A DNA stretch of 64,000 nt from Candidatus Altimarinota bacterium (GTDB lineage Bacteria; Patescibacteriota; Gracilibacteria; UBA4473): NCBI GenBank assembly GCA_020631075.1, contig JAHDHX010000003.1:124001-188000 (forward strand), read 5' to 3'. Shown here piece by piece: positions 19,160 to 30,728 of the stretch. The notes under the pieces were generated by a model. That model had not been told where the DNA came from, did no database searches, and saw only the letters and a list, made by a program, of their open reading frames with translations. How positions within the stretch are numbered: position 1 is the first letter of the stretch; every line of letters starts with the position of its first letter. Both the position numbers and the translations under genes were made by a program.

Positions 19160-19186
19160 CAAAGCCATACCTGCGATTTGGCTTTG
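19160..19186 (+). terminator. Terminator after guaB
   Basis: CAAAGCCA-11 nt-TGGCTTTG followed by a T-rich stretch. Confidence 0.6.
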
Positions 19187-19263
19187 TTTGGTGTTTTGCG
19201 GTGTTGAGTTTTATGGTCGAGTGGTTACAGTCGGTGGTGTATTTACTCTTTCCCCTATCCTTC

Positions 19264-20904
19264 ATGCGCCAGTTTTTCCTCGTGCTGGGGCTCTTGCCCC
19301 TCTTGGCCTTCAGTGGCCTGCCTATCAGCCCCAACGCCACCCCTGACGAAGTGGTTGACCGTGTTTTTGACAGTGTGGCTGATGACATCGCTGAGGCGCT
19401 CGACACTGCGGTGGCGGCCGTGCCCGCCAAATCAACCTCCAAGATGGGGTTTAGCCTGAGTATGCCCATGGACGCCCTCGACGCGATGACAGACGGCGAA
19501 CTGCAGGTGAAAGCCGCCATGAAAGCCACCCAAGACACCACCGCCACCCAGCCACTGGGCAGCGCCCAAATGCAACTGGGGGTAGCCGCCAGCGGCGAAA
19601 TGGGTGGGATGGCCCAGCTGGGGGGTGAGGTGCGGATGCGTGACGGAAATATGTATGTGTATCTGGACACGCCGCAGGTGGACATGATGGGGCAGAGCCT
19701 GACTGAGTCTGACCTCCAACCAATGGCACCTTTCCTTGAAAACTGGTTGATGGTGAACTTTGCCGACCTGGAAGAGCGACTGGAAGACATGGCGGGGGAG
19801 CCGCTGCCTATCAGCCTGACGGAGGTGCTGTCGATGGACTATACGCAGATCGCCCGTGCGGAAGTGGCGGCCTACAAAAAGGTGCTGCCGTATCTCAACT
19901 TCTGGGACGCGACCACGGTCAGTGCTGACCAGATGTTTGTGGATGAGCTGCTGCTCAATGACGCTTACCGCGACACTATGCCCGGGTACGGAGCCAACCC
20001 CGCCAGCAACCACGCCCAAGCTGTCGTGACCGCCAACCCTGACAAACTGACCGACCTCGTGATCGCTGGGCGTGACGCCTTCATCGAGGTGATGACCCTC
20101 ATGCCAGGGGTTTCGCCCGCGATGCAGGCAGAAATGGTAGCGGAAATAAAACGTGAGCTGACGCGAGAGTCTGTCCGTGAGGAGCTGGCAGATATGCCGC
20201 TCTGGAAAGGGTTGATGACGGTGGACCGCTACGGGCAAAACATCGAGCTGGTGACCATGGTCGAAGATGAATATGAGTCGCTGTATGTCATGCTGGCCCA
20301 TGACCAAGACGAAACGACGTTCTTCATGGCGCCCGCGGCCAGCTACACCGAAGATTACCTCCGCATGAACTATGACCGAGAGACTGGAGATTACTTCTTT
20401 GATTTCAGTGAAGGGCTCAACATCAACGGAAAATGGACGGACAACGAATTCACCACGACGGTCGTGACTGAGAGTTACTATGACGAGGTGCCTGAAGTGC
20501 AGATGGTGGCGCGCCTCAACCGTGACGTGCGCACTGGACACTGGACGGGGGTGGTGTCTGTGCCGTCAGAAGGGGTGGGGATCGCGATTGACCGCATCGC
20601 CCTGTCAGACGACATGATGAGCCTGCAACTGGCGGCGCGGCTGTATGTGGACCAGTCGTACATGGGGCAGGTGATGCTGATCACTGATACGCAGCCAGTT
20701 GACCGTGTCACGGTGGAGGTGCCTGTGGGTGCCACCCCACTGATGCCCTTGGTCGAGGAGCAAATGGCTCTGGTGGGGATGATGCTCGAAGGGGGGATAA
20801 TGATGGAAAACGACATGATGATCGACGATTGGGAGAACGAATGGGAAGATGACTGGAGTGACGACATGGGGGAGGAGATGGATTTGTATGATTACGGATA
20901 CTAA
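19264..20904 (+). CDS. Secreted hypothetical protein (lipoprotein/export-like), acidic C-terminus
   Basis: Signal-like N-terminus MRQFFLVLGLLPLLAFSGLPIS, long soluble region, Asp/Glu-rich tail. Track ORF begins at 19201. Confidence 0.7.
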   Translation: MRQFFLVLGLLPLLAFSGLPISPNATPDEVVDRVFDSVADDIAEALDTAVAAVPAKSTSKMGFSLSMPMDALDAMTDGELQVKAAMKATQDTTATQPLGSAQMQLGVAASGEMGGMAQLGGEVRMRDGNMYVYLDTPQVDMMGQSLTESDLQPMAPFLENWLMVNFADLEERLEDMAGEPLPISLTEVLSMDYTQIARAEVAAYKKVLPYLNFWDATTVSADQMFVDELLLNDAYRDTMPGYGANPASNHAQAVVTANPDKLTDLVIAGRDAFIEVMTLMPGVSPAMQAEMVAEIKRELTRESVREELADMPLWKGLMTVDRYGQNIELVTMVEDEYESLYVMLAHDQDETTFFMAPAASYTEDYLRMNYDRETGDYFFDFSEGLNINGKWTDNEFTTTVVTESYYDEVPEVQMVARLNRDVRTGHWTGVVSVPSEGVGIAIDRIALSDDMMSLQLAARLYVDQSYMGQVMLITDTQPVDRVTVEVPVGATPLMPLVEEQMALVGMMLEGGIMMENDMMIDDWENEWEDDWSDDMGEEMDLYDYGY

Positions 20905-20950
20905 GCACTCAGCGTGATAGCCGACAGTACGTTGTCGTACATACCAATAG

Positions 20951-20980
20951 AGCCCCTCACCGCCACGGTGGGGGGCTTTT
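20951..20980 (+). terminator. Rho-independent terminator
   Basis: AGCCCCTCACCGCCACGGTGGGGGGCTTTT. Confidence 0.8.
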
Positions 20981-21079
20981 ATATTGGGGGGAAAGTGGAG
21001 CGGATTGCCGCCTCTGGCGGAGGAGGGTTTTCTCTGGAAACCATTTTTGTATAGTCCCGCGCATTCTTTATGATCATGC

Positions 21080-22879
21080 GTGATGAATTCCCCCACCTCG
21101 ATCACCACTTCCGAGCTCCGTCAGCGTTGGCTTGATTTCTGGCAAGCGAAGCAACACGCGATCATCCCCAGTGCGTCAGTGCTGCCAGACAACGACCCGA
21201 CGGCGCTGTTTATCAACTCGGGTATGCATCCGCTAGTCCCCTACCTCATGGGGCAACCCCACCCCGCGGGACAGCGCCTGGCCAACGCCCAGAAGTGCAT
21301 CCGCACGATTGACATCGACGAAGTGGGTGACGCGACGCACCTGACGTGCTTTGAGATGCTCGGGAACTGGTCTCTGGGGGATTTTGGCCCGTTGGAAATG
21401 ATCGATTTTGCTTTTGCATTCTTGACCGAAGAGTTGGGCCTGCCGCTGGAGAAGCTGGCCTTTAGTGTCTTTGCGGGGGACGTCAGTGTCGAGCGTGACA
21501 CGGCCGCCGCTGCCCAGTGGGCCAGCCATGGCGTGGCGGAAGCGCGCATTGCGTACCTCGGGGTGGCCGACAACTGGTGGGCAAAAGGCGACGTGGGGCC
21601 GTGTGGGCCAGACACAGAGATATTTTATTGGACGGGGGCTGGCCCTGCGCCTGCGAGCTTCCAGCAGACACACGACGACCCCCACTGGGTGGAGATCTGG
21701 AACTGTGTCTTTATGACCTTTGACCGACAGGCCGACGGCAGCCTGCAGCCACTGACACAACCCAACATTGACACGGGCATGGGCCTCGAGCGGACGGTGG
21801 CGGTGCTCAACGGGCAGCAGTCAATTTACCAAACGGATGGTTTCACGCCCATCCTGCAGCACCTGACGGGGCTGGCCCAGCGGTCTGACCTGCTGGATGA
21901 TGTCACGGCGGACACGGCGGACCATCACTCTTTGCGGGTGATTGCGGACCATCTGCGGTCGAGCTGTGTGCTGATCGCTGATGGAGTGACGCCGTCAAAT
22001 GTTGACCAAGGGTACATCCTACGGCGGCTGGTGCGGCGGGCCATCCGCCACGGGCGGAAGCTGGGCATCCCGACGTCGTTTGTGGGGTCGATCGTGCCGG
22101 TGGTGGTGGGGCTGCTGGGGGGGGCTTACCCTGAGCTGGTGGCCCAAGCTGAGCACATCACCCGAACTCTGACCACGGAGGAAGCTCAATTTGCGCAAGC
22201 GCTGGTGAAAGGAGAGAAAGAGTTTCACCGACTGGTGGGGGAAATCGCGGGAACGGAGGTGTCTGGGGGGCAGGCGTTTTACCTCTATGAAACGTATGGG
22301 TTCCCGCTGGAGATCACCACGGAACTGGCAGCGGAAAGCCAGTTGACGGTGGACGAACAGGGCTTTGCGGAGGCTTTTGCCGCGCACCAGGCGCGGTCAC
22401 GTGCTGGGTCAGAGGCTAAATTTGCTGGGGGGCTGGCCGATGATGACCCCCGCACGCTGCAGCTGCACACGGCGACCCATCTGCTGCACGCTGCGCTGCG
22501 GAAGTACCTCGGGGAGCACGTCCAGCAGAAGGGCAGCAACATCACCCCTGAACGGCTGCGGTTTGATTTCAGCCACCCTGAGAAGCTGACCCCTGAGCAA
22601 AAGCAAGCCGTAGAGCAATATGTCAATGACGCCATTGCGGCTGACCAGCCCATCACCCACCGTGAGATGCCGACAGATGAAGCCTTTGCGGCTGGGGCGC
22701 TGGGGTTCTTTGGGCACAAGTATGGGGAGCGGGTGACGGTCTATGACATGGGGGAATGGAGCGTGGAAATATGTGGTGGGCCCCATGCGGCCAGCACGGG
22801 GGAGCTGGGGAAATTTCGGATAGCGAAGGAAAAGTCGTCGAGTAAGGGGGTGCGGCGGATACGCGGGGTTTTGGAGTAA
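21080..22879 (+). CDS. alaS: Alanyl-tRNA synthetase, short form (catalytic + editing domains, no DHHA1/C-Ala)
   Basis: LRQRWLDFWQAKQHAIIPSASVLPDNDPTALFINSGMHPLVPYLMG...HTATHLLHAALRKYLG...EICGGPHAASTGELGKFRIAKEKSSSKGVRRIRG; ends at 599 aa directly after the editing domain. Confidence 0.95.
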   Translation: MMNSPTSITTSELRQRWLDFWQAKQHAIIPSASVLPDNDPTALFINSGMHPLVPYLMGQPHPAGQRLANAQKCIRTIDIDEVGDATHLTCFEMLGNWSLGDFGPLEMIDFAFAFLTEELGLPLEKLAFSVFAGDVSVERDTAAAAQWASHGVAEARIAYLGVADNWWAKGDVGPCGPDTEIFYWTGAGPAPASFQQTHDDPHWVEIWNCVFMTFDRQADGSLQPLTQPNIDTGMGLERTVAVLNGQQSIYQTDGFTPILQHLTGLAQRSDLLDDVTADTADHHSLRVIADHLRSSCVLIADGVTPSNVDQGYILRRLVRRAIRHGRKLGIPTSFVGSIVPVVVGLLGGAYPELVAQAEHITRTLTTEEAQFAQALVKGEKEFHRLVGEIAGTEVSGGQAFYLYETYGFPLEITTELAAESQLTVDEQGFAEAFAAHQARSRAGSEAKFAGGLADDDPRTLQLHTATHLLHAALRKYLGEHVQQKGSNITPERLRFDFSHPEKLTPEQKQAVEQYVNDAIAADQPITHREMPTDEAFAAGALGFFGHKYGERVTVYDMGEWSVEICGGPHAASTGELGKFRIAKEKSSSKGVRRIRGVLE

Positions 22880-23296
22880 AATAATACTCTGGGGGGAGCT
22901 GGGGGGTGGACTTTTAGCGCACGGGGAAGTCGAGGGGGAAGCGAACCGTGGTTCGCTCTCGCAGCTGGATCACTACGCTGCGGCTTTTTGGGGCTTGGTC
23001 GCCCCAAAGGCGAGCTGCTTTGTGATCGCTGCTCTTTCCTCGGCGATCGCTATGCCATGAGTCATATGATGCGATCACCTCGGATGCCTGCATCTGCAAA
23101 TAGGCATCTTAAATGCTTCAGGGGGCTTGATTCCGCTGCGCTCCATCTACGCAACCTTTCGCATTCGCTAGAGTGTTTTTTTGAGTGATTGATTTCTCTG
23201 TCATTGGAGAGCACTGGTGGACTTGCGCAGCGAACCACTGTGGGACAGTTTTGGGGGGATGAAAAATTATCTTTTCAAATATTCAGCTGGGGAGCT

Positions 23297-24127
23297 TTAC
23301 CTTGGAGCTGGAATAACTTCAGGATATTTGTCTTCATATTTCGTGAACCATATAAATTGCTTTGCCACTGAGGCATAGTTTTCTTTTGTGTCTTCTTTGA
23401 TGGTGCCCGTGTGATCTATGTACGCTTCATCTACTTCATTTATATCATAAGCCTCTTTTACCCTTCTTGCAATAGTGTCAACTGGTAAGAAACTTTTTAG
23501 TTCTCTAAAATTTTTCAGACTCAGTACATAGGAAGAATCTTTTTTGCCAATATCTCCGTAGCCATACACTAAACACTTGAAGTACTTTTTAAAGTCAGAA
23601 GAATTCAAGGCTGTATCTGTAAACTTGTGAAACTGCGTTTGATTTACCTCAAACCAACGCTTACAAATTTCCCTAAGTACATCACCAGACTCATAAGTAA
23701 TGAGAAAAGGATTCTGATAAATTATATCAAAAAATGACACCCCCATTTGAGCCTCTATTTTATCTTCTGAAATAAATATATCACGATCACGATGGTAGTA
23801 ATTTCTTAATTCTGAATATAGCAACGTTACTCTACGTATAGGGTTCCTATCTGGGTCATTGATAATACCCAAAACTATCTCTTCTCTTACCCTTTGATCC
23901 CAATGGGCAGCTATAATTTTCTCAGACACATCAAAGTGATCTATTATCTTTTCAAATATATTCTTATTTTTAAATAAGGGATGATTCATTTCCAATTCCT
24001 TAATATTTTTAGCTATGCAGATTTCAAACTCACTGTGTGTCACTCTTTTCCTTTTCTCTTTTCGCTTCTTTGCATCAAATTCTTCGATCAAAGTTCTAGG
24101 ATGGTATGACATTCCCCTCTCGAGCAA
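23297..24127 (-). CDS. Hypothetical protein, downstream partner of the KAP NTPase
   Basis: 276-aa AT-rich ORF immediately after the NTPase gene on the same strand; no family recognised. Confidence 0.6.
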   Translation of the reverse strand: MLERGMSYHPRTLIEEFDAKKRKEKRKRVTHSEFEICIAKNIKELEMNHPLFKNKNIFEKIIDHFDVSEKIIAAHWDQRVREEIVLGIINDPDRNPIRRVTLLYSELRNYYHRDRDIFISEDKIEAQMGVSFFDIIYQNPFLITYESGDVLREICKRWFEVNQTQFHKFTDTALNSSDFKKYFKCLVYGYGDIGKKDSSYVLSLKNFRELKSFLPVDTIARRVKEAYDINEVDEAYIDHTGTIKEDTKENYASVAKQFIWFTKYEDKYPEVIPAPR

Positions 24128-24135
24128 AATTTCAA

Positions 24136-25527
24136 TCAGATCATGATCTCATCTTTGCTATATGTCACTGCTGGTGTGCCAAACTGAAGATAATAGTTCC
24201 ATGTTTCCTTATGACAAAGCTGAGTTTCATCACATTCAACTCTTACTGCTAAACGTCCATAACTAGAGTTAACTGGTTCAAATTGAAACACTTTTACAAA
24301 TATCAACTCGTGCAATAATTTTAGCTCTCTGTCATTGATTTCATATTTCTTTTCATCACTTCGATTTCCCATTACCATAGAGCTATTTACAACTACTTTA
24401 GCGTTAAATATATGCTCCATTTTATCAAAGATCACTGCATCAAAATTTAATAACGTAATATCATGCTTGTAACTTTTTTTGTGTTTGCAGTGTAAAAAAC
24501 GAGTCCAAACATCTGGATAAAACATCCTTACAAACTCAATCAAAACTAATTCATCAAACTCAATATTATTCCCCAAATTTTTAAATATATATTTCAATTT
24601 CTCACCAAATCGAATGATTGATCTGGGAGTATTCAGGACAAACGGCGCAAACGCGTACAATGTTTCCACAAGATCTTTGAATTTAATTTCCCACTTGTCT
24701 GTGTTGTCATAGCTAAATTCCACAAAGTCTGACAAACTATCTCTCAGCGTTGTTCGCAAGAAATTCTTTTGATTCTCCCCCTCTAAGACTGGCACATCTG
24801 TTGGCAGGTTAATGATTTTCTCCATGAAATCTCGACCGTCTAATCCTTCTTTTTCTAGCAACTGCGCAACGATCTTTTCATCATAGGCCAATACAAATAT
24901 ACACTGGGTAAAGTCGAGATTGTGTTTAATGATTCTCAAGAAATTTCTTAACTCTTCACCATCCAATCGGTCGAGGTCATCAAGAAAAATTACTGGCGGC
25001 TGAATTTTTGCTGCAGACAAGAACTTTCTGATTGATTTTTTCTGCTCAAAGAGGGCTTGGATCTGAGTGTCTATATTTTTTCGTTCAGCACTCTCAATCG
25101 CCTTGATAAGATGCTGAATTACTTCAAAAGTTATTCTATATTCAGGAGGCACACATGTTTTAATCTTCGGAATAAGTCCAAAAAAATAACTACTCACAGA
25201 AATGAATTCATTTGAAAGTTTTAATTCGTAATGTTTTAAAATTTGCAGAAAAAAGTGTGACTCATACCACACATTATGGTTAATTCCCCAGAGGCTAGAT
25301 CGGATTACCTTATACGGCGGTTTATCGTTTTTTGAATCTCCTTTTTCTAATTCAAGCTGCAATAAATTTAGTATCGAACTTTTTCCGCTTCCCCAACCGC
25401 CTTGAACACTGATTACTTGTGTTCCACCAGAAAAATTTTCTCTCTTAATATAGTCGTATAAAGACTGCACATAAACCTCACGATTTAGTGCGTCGTCTTC
25501 AGCGTTCAGAATTGGCTCTTGAGACAT
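24136..25527 (-). CDS. KAP family P-loop NTPase
   Basis: Walker A 'VQGGWGSGKSSILNLL', Walker B 'VIFLDDLDRLDGEELRNFLRIIKHNLDFTQCIFVLAYDEKIV' typical of KAP NTPases. Confidence 0.8.
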   Translation of the reverse strand: MSQEPILNAEDDALNREVYVQSLYDYIKRENFSGGTQVISVQGGWGSGKSSILNLLQLELEKGDSKNDKPPYKVIRSSLWGINHNVWYESHFFLQILKHYELKLSNEFISVSSYFFGLIPKIKTCVPPEYRITFEVIQHLIKAIESAERKNIDTQIQALFEQKKSIRKFLSAAKIQPPVIFLDDLDRLDGEELRNFLRIIKHNLDFTQCIFVLAYDEKIVAQLLEKEGLDGRDFMEKIINLPTDVPVLEGENQKNFLRTTLRDSLSDFVEFSYDNTDKWEIKFKDLVETLYAFAPFVLNTPRSIIRFGEKLKYIFKNLGNNIEFDELVLIEFVRMFYPDVWTRFLHCKHKKSYKHDITLLNFDAVIFDKMEHIFNAKVVVNSSMVMGNRSDEKKYEINDRELKLLHELIFVKVFQFEPVNSSYGRLAVRVECDETQLCHKETWNYYLQFGTPAVTYSKDEIMI

Positions 25528-25532
25528 ATCGC

Positions 25533-27467
<1,935 letters not shown>

Positions 27468-27569
27468 TCAGGCGCACGGTACACGCTTGCGGGAGGGCTG
27501 ACAACCGTTTGCGGTGGGCAAAAGGGAAAGCGATTCGCATTGTGCAATTAATTCATGCTAAAATAGTAG

Positions 27570-28211
27570 TTGATGAAATCATTTGATGATCCGACCCGAG
27601 CGGCGTGGGAAGCGCCGATAGAAAACCTAACAGTGTGGGAGCGGGTAAAGTACTGGGGGGAGAGTAAAGTGGCGGCCCTGCGTGACAGTGTGGAAAATGC
27701 GGTCACGCGGGTGCTGCAGGGGCCACAGGCGCTACGGGAGCGGGTGGGGTATGTGCAACGGCGGGTGGCGGCGGTGGTGGACAAATATAACCACAAGGCG
27801 AGTGAACGAGGCGGACTGGGGGAAGGGAGTGCTGCGCTGGGTGGTGAGATGTATGTGAGTGAAAACACGCCGATGAGCGCTGTGCAGCTGGCGGACCCTG
27901 CGGGTGATGGCCCGAAGTCGGGCGAGGATGAATTTGGGTATGATCCGAATGCGGCGTATCTGGCGGGGCTGGGGGCCCCAAATGAGGCCGAGGATGACGG
28001 CCCAGTGACAGGGACGGGGGTGGGGCCTGAAATGGGAAAATCAATGATGGGGGGGGCGGCCCCGATGGGGGGTGATGCACCAATGAGCGGGGAGTCACCT
28101 GCAACGGCGGGGGTGGGGTTTGCGCCGCTGGGGCTGGAGGCAGCTGCCGGTGGTAGTGGGGCGAATGCAGCTGAGGGTGGGCAGGCGGTGGGGATGAAAG
28201 GAGGAATCTAG
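27570..28211 (+). CDS. Hypothetical Gly/Met/Ala-rich protein
   Basis: 213-aa ORF divergent from gyrB; low-complexity C-terminal half. Confidence 0.5.
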   Translation: MMKSFDDPTRAAWEAPIENLTVWERVKYWGESKVAALRDSVENAVTRVLQGPQALRERVGYVQRRVAAVVDKYNHKASERGGLGEGSAALGGEMYVSENTPMSAVQLADPAGDGPKSGEDEFGYDPNAAYLAGLGAPNEAEDDGPVTGTGVGPEMGKSMMGGAAPMGGDAPMSGESPATAGVGFAPLGLEAAAGGSGANAAEGGQAVGMKGGI

Positions 28212-28972
28212 ACTGCGTACCACTCTGGGTCATGCACGCGCAGCCACGCGGCCCCTGCGGACACGGCCCGCTGGGCGGCGGCAACATTGGGCGGTGGAGT
28301 GAAGCGGGCCTGGCCGAGGAAGCGCTTTTTGGAGAAGCCGATCAAGACGGGGATGTCGGCGGGCACACACGCGGCGAAATCAAGCAGGGCATGGTTGAGC
28401 TCCATGCTCTTGCCGAAGCCGATGCCTGGGTCGAGGATGATCTTATCAGAGTCTATGCCGTCGCTCATCATCTGGGTGCGGCGGGCGAGGAGGTCGCTGA
28501 CCACGAGGTGGCCGTCTGTCAGGGGGGGGCCGTCGTGCACGGTGGTGGGGTCACCCCCTGGGCAATGGTTGACGATGCAGGTGGCCCCGCTGTCAGCGGC
28601 CAGGCGGCGCATGTGGGGGTCTGCAAAGCCTGAGACGTCATTGATGATCTGGCCGCCGAGGCTGAGGTAGTAGGCGACTGACGCGGGGTGGTAGCTGTCG
28701 AGGGAGATGTGCGGGCCGTAGGCGGCCATGAGCTGGGGGAGGTAACGCTGGAGGCGGGCTTGCTCTTGGGCGGCTGTCAGTACGGTGGCGTGTGGGCGGG
28801 TGCTCTGGGCCCCGACGTCGACCCACGTGGCCCCCGTGGCAAACAGGTGCGCACACTGGGTGAGGGCGGCGGTGGGTTCGTCATATTTGCCGCCGTCACT
28901 AAACGAGTCTGGGGTGACATTGAGAATGCCGAGGAGCTGCGTCATCACAGAATGTATAGCCAAGCGTATCAC
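28208..28972 (-). CDS. folP: Dihydropteroate synthase
   Basis: LLGILNVTPDSFSDGGKYDEPTAAL...WVDVGAQSTRPHA...IINDVSGFADP...IILDPGIGFGKSMELNHALL. Confidence 0.93.
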   Translation of the reverse strand: MIRLAIHSVMTQLLGILNVTPDSFSDGGKYDEPTAALTQCAHLFATGATWVDVGAQSTRPHATVLTAAQEQARLQRYLPQLMAAYGPHISLDSYHPASVAYYLSLGGQIINDVSGFADPHMRRLAADSGATCIVNHCPGGDPTTVHDGPPLTDGHLVVSDLLARRTQMMSDGIDSDKIILDPGIGFGKSMELNHALLDFAACVPADIPVLIGFSKKRFLGQARFTPPPNVAAAQRAVSAGAAWLRVHDPEWYAV

Positions 28973-29072
28973 CTTTGCCTACCCTAGGGGCGGATTTTGC
29001 GCTGCTGCCTTTTGGGCTTCTTGGGCCCTTACGGGAAGGCAGGGTGCTCTCAATACTCATCATTGCTTGACT

Positions 29073-29735
29073 ATGACTGCGCCGATAATCGTTTTGGAGG
29101 GGCTGGATGCTTGTGGGAAATCAACCCAGACGGAGTTGCTGCTCGAACGGCTGGCGGAGCGGTCGATCACGGTGGGGTGGCGACGGTTCCCTGGGTATAG
29201 CGTCACGAATGCGGGGGCTCGGATCTCGGCATACCTGCGGGGGGAGCTGGGGAATTTTCATGACATCCCGCCGCAGATGATCGCGGCGCTGTATGCGGCG
29301 GATAGGATAGCGGTTGTCGATGAAGTGGAAGAGCTGCGCCAGCGGTATGACGTGGTGCTGTTTGACCGTGGGGTGACTTCGAACCTGATATATACGCCAG
29401 CCCGCGCCACGGACGAGGCGGAGCGACAACAGCTGTCGGCGTATGTGGAACAGCTGGAGTATGATGTGTTTGGGTTCCCGCGGGAGAGCCTCGTGCTGTT
29501 TTTGGATGCGTCGCCTGAGGCTCGGGCGCAGATACACCACGCGAAGGGGCGGTTGCCTGACCTGCACGAAGCGGATGAGGTGTACCTTGCGCACGTGCGG
29601 GAGGTGGCGCTCCAACGCTGTGAGACGGATTTCCGCTGGGTGCGGATCCCTGTGGATACGGACGGTGCGCTGCACACCCCTGGGCAGATAAACGATGAAA
29701 TCTTGCAGCTGGTGACTGACCGCTTGCAGCGGTAG
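29073..29735 (+). CDS. tmk: Thymidylate kinase
   Basis: MTAPIIVLEGLDACGKSTQTELLLERL...RRFPGYSVTNAGARISAYLRGELG...DVVLFDRGVTSNLIYTPA. Track ORF extends to 28785, but the canonical start is 29073. Confidence 0.9.
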   Translation: MTAPIIVLEGLDACGKSTQTELLLERLAERSITVGWRRFPGYSVTNAGARISAYLRGELGNFHDIPPQMIAALYAADRIAVVDEVEELRQRYDVVLFDRGVTSNLIYTPARATDEAERQQLSAYVEQLEYDVFGFPRESLVLFLDASPEARAQIHHAKGRLPDLHEADEVYLAHVREVALQRCETDFRWVRIPVDTDGALHTPGQINDEILQLVTDRLQR

Positions 29736-29798
29736 GTTTTCCTACTTCTGTCCCCTCCCCTATTTCACTCCTGACAGTTCTTACTCTTTCTCATTATC

Positions 29799-30692
29799 AT
29801 GACTCACATGACTGCTCCCAACACGCCAAATAATGTCTTGTCTGGCCGCACGCTGTCGGCGGAAATCATCACCAATGACCTGCGCCCGCGGGTGGAGGCC
29901 CTGCAGGCAAAAGGGATAACGCCTAAACTGGTGGTGGTGCTGATAGGTGACCACGCGGCGTCGGCGTCTTATGTGCGGCAAAAAGAGAAATCGGCGGCGA
30001 AGGCGGGGATAGTGTCTGAGGTGTGGCGGTATGAAGAAACGGTCACGGAAGCGGAAATCTTGCAGGTGATAGAGAAGATCAATCGGGATGAGAGCATACA
30101 CGGGGTGATAGTGCAGCTGCCTGTGCCTGACCATATCTCTGTGCCGGCGATCCTGAAGGCGATTGACCCTGCGAAGGATGTCGATGGGTTTACGCCTGAC
30201 AATGTGGGGAAGCTGTTTCAGGGGGAGGAGTGTCTGGCGTGCTGTACGCCGCAGGGGATAATGCACCTAGTGCGGGCGAGTGGGGTGGAAGTGTCGGGGG
30301 CGCACGCGGTGGTGGTGGGGCGGTCAAACATTGTGGGGAAACCCGTGGCGGGGTTGCTCCTCAACGCGAATGCGACGGTGACGATCTGCCACAGTCGCAC
30401 GCGTGACCTGAGTCACCACACGCGGCAGGCGGACATCCTCGTGGTGGCGGTGGGGCGGCCAAACTTCGTCACGGCGGAGCACGTCCGTGAGGGGGCGGTG
30501 GTGATAGATGTGGGGATACACCGTACGGAGGCAGGGAAACTGACGGGGGATGTGGACTATGACAGTGTGAGCCCACGGGCGAAGTGCATCACGCCAGTGC
30601 CCGGGGGGGTGGGGCCGATGACGGTGGTGTCGTTGATCCAGAACACGATCATTGCGGCGGAGCGGCTGGCTGAAGGAAAAGCGAGCCAGTAA
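29799..30692 (+). CDS. folD: Bifunctional methylenetetrahydrofolate dehydrogenase/cyclohydrolase
   Basis: VVVLIGDHAASASYVRQKEKSAAKAGI...HGVIVQLPVPDHI...DGFTPDNVGKL...VVVGRSNIVGKPVAGLLL...TPVPGGVGPMTVVSLIQNT. Confidence 0.95.
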   Translation: MTHMTAPNTPNNVLSGRTLSAEIITNDLRPRVEALQAKGITPKLVVVLIGDHAASASYVRQKEKSAAKAGIVSEVWRYEETVTEAEILQVIEKINRDESIHGVIVQLPVPDHISVPAILKAIDPAKDVDGFTPDNVGKLFQGEECLACCTPQGIMHLVRASGVEVSGAHAVVVGRSNIVGKPVAGLLLNANATVTICHSRTRDLSHHTRQADILVVAVGRPNFVTAEHVREGAVVIDVGIHRTEAGKLTGDVDYDSVSPRAKCITPVPGGVGPMTVVSLIQNTIIAAERLAEGKASQ

Positions 30693-30728
30693 GAGCGCAC
30701 ATTGCTGACCTGCCTGACCTGAGCGGAA

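Noticed and set aside
19432-20541. 369-aa minus-strand ORF
   Set aside because: His/Arg-rich antisense shadow of the secreted orphan gene.
28785-29072. N-terminal extension of tmk
   Set aside because: Overlaps folP on the opposite strand; the P-loop kinase starts at MTAPIIVLEG (29073).
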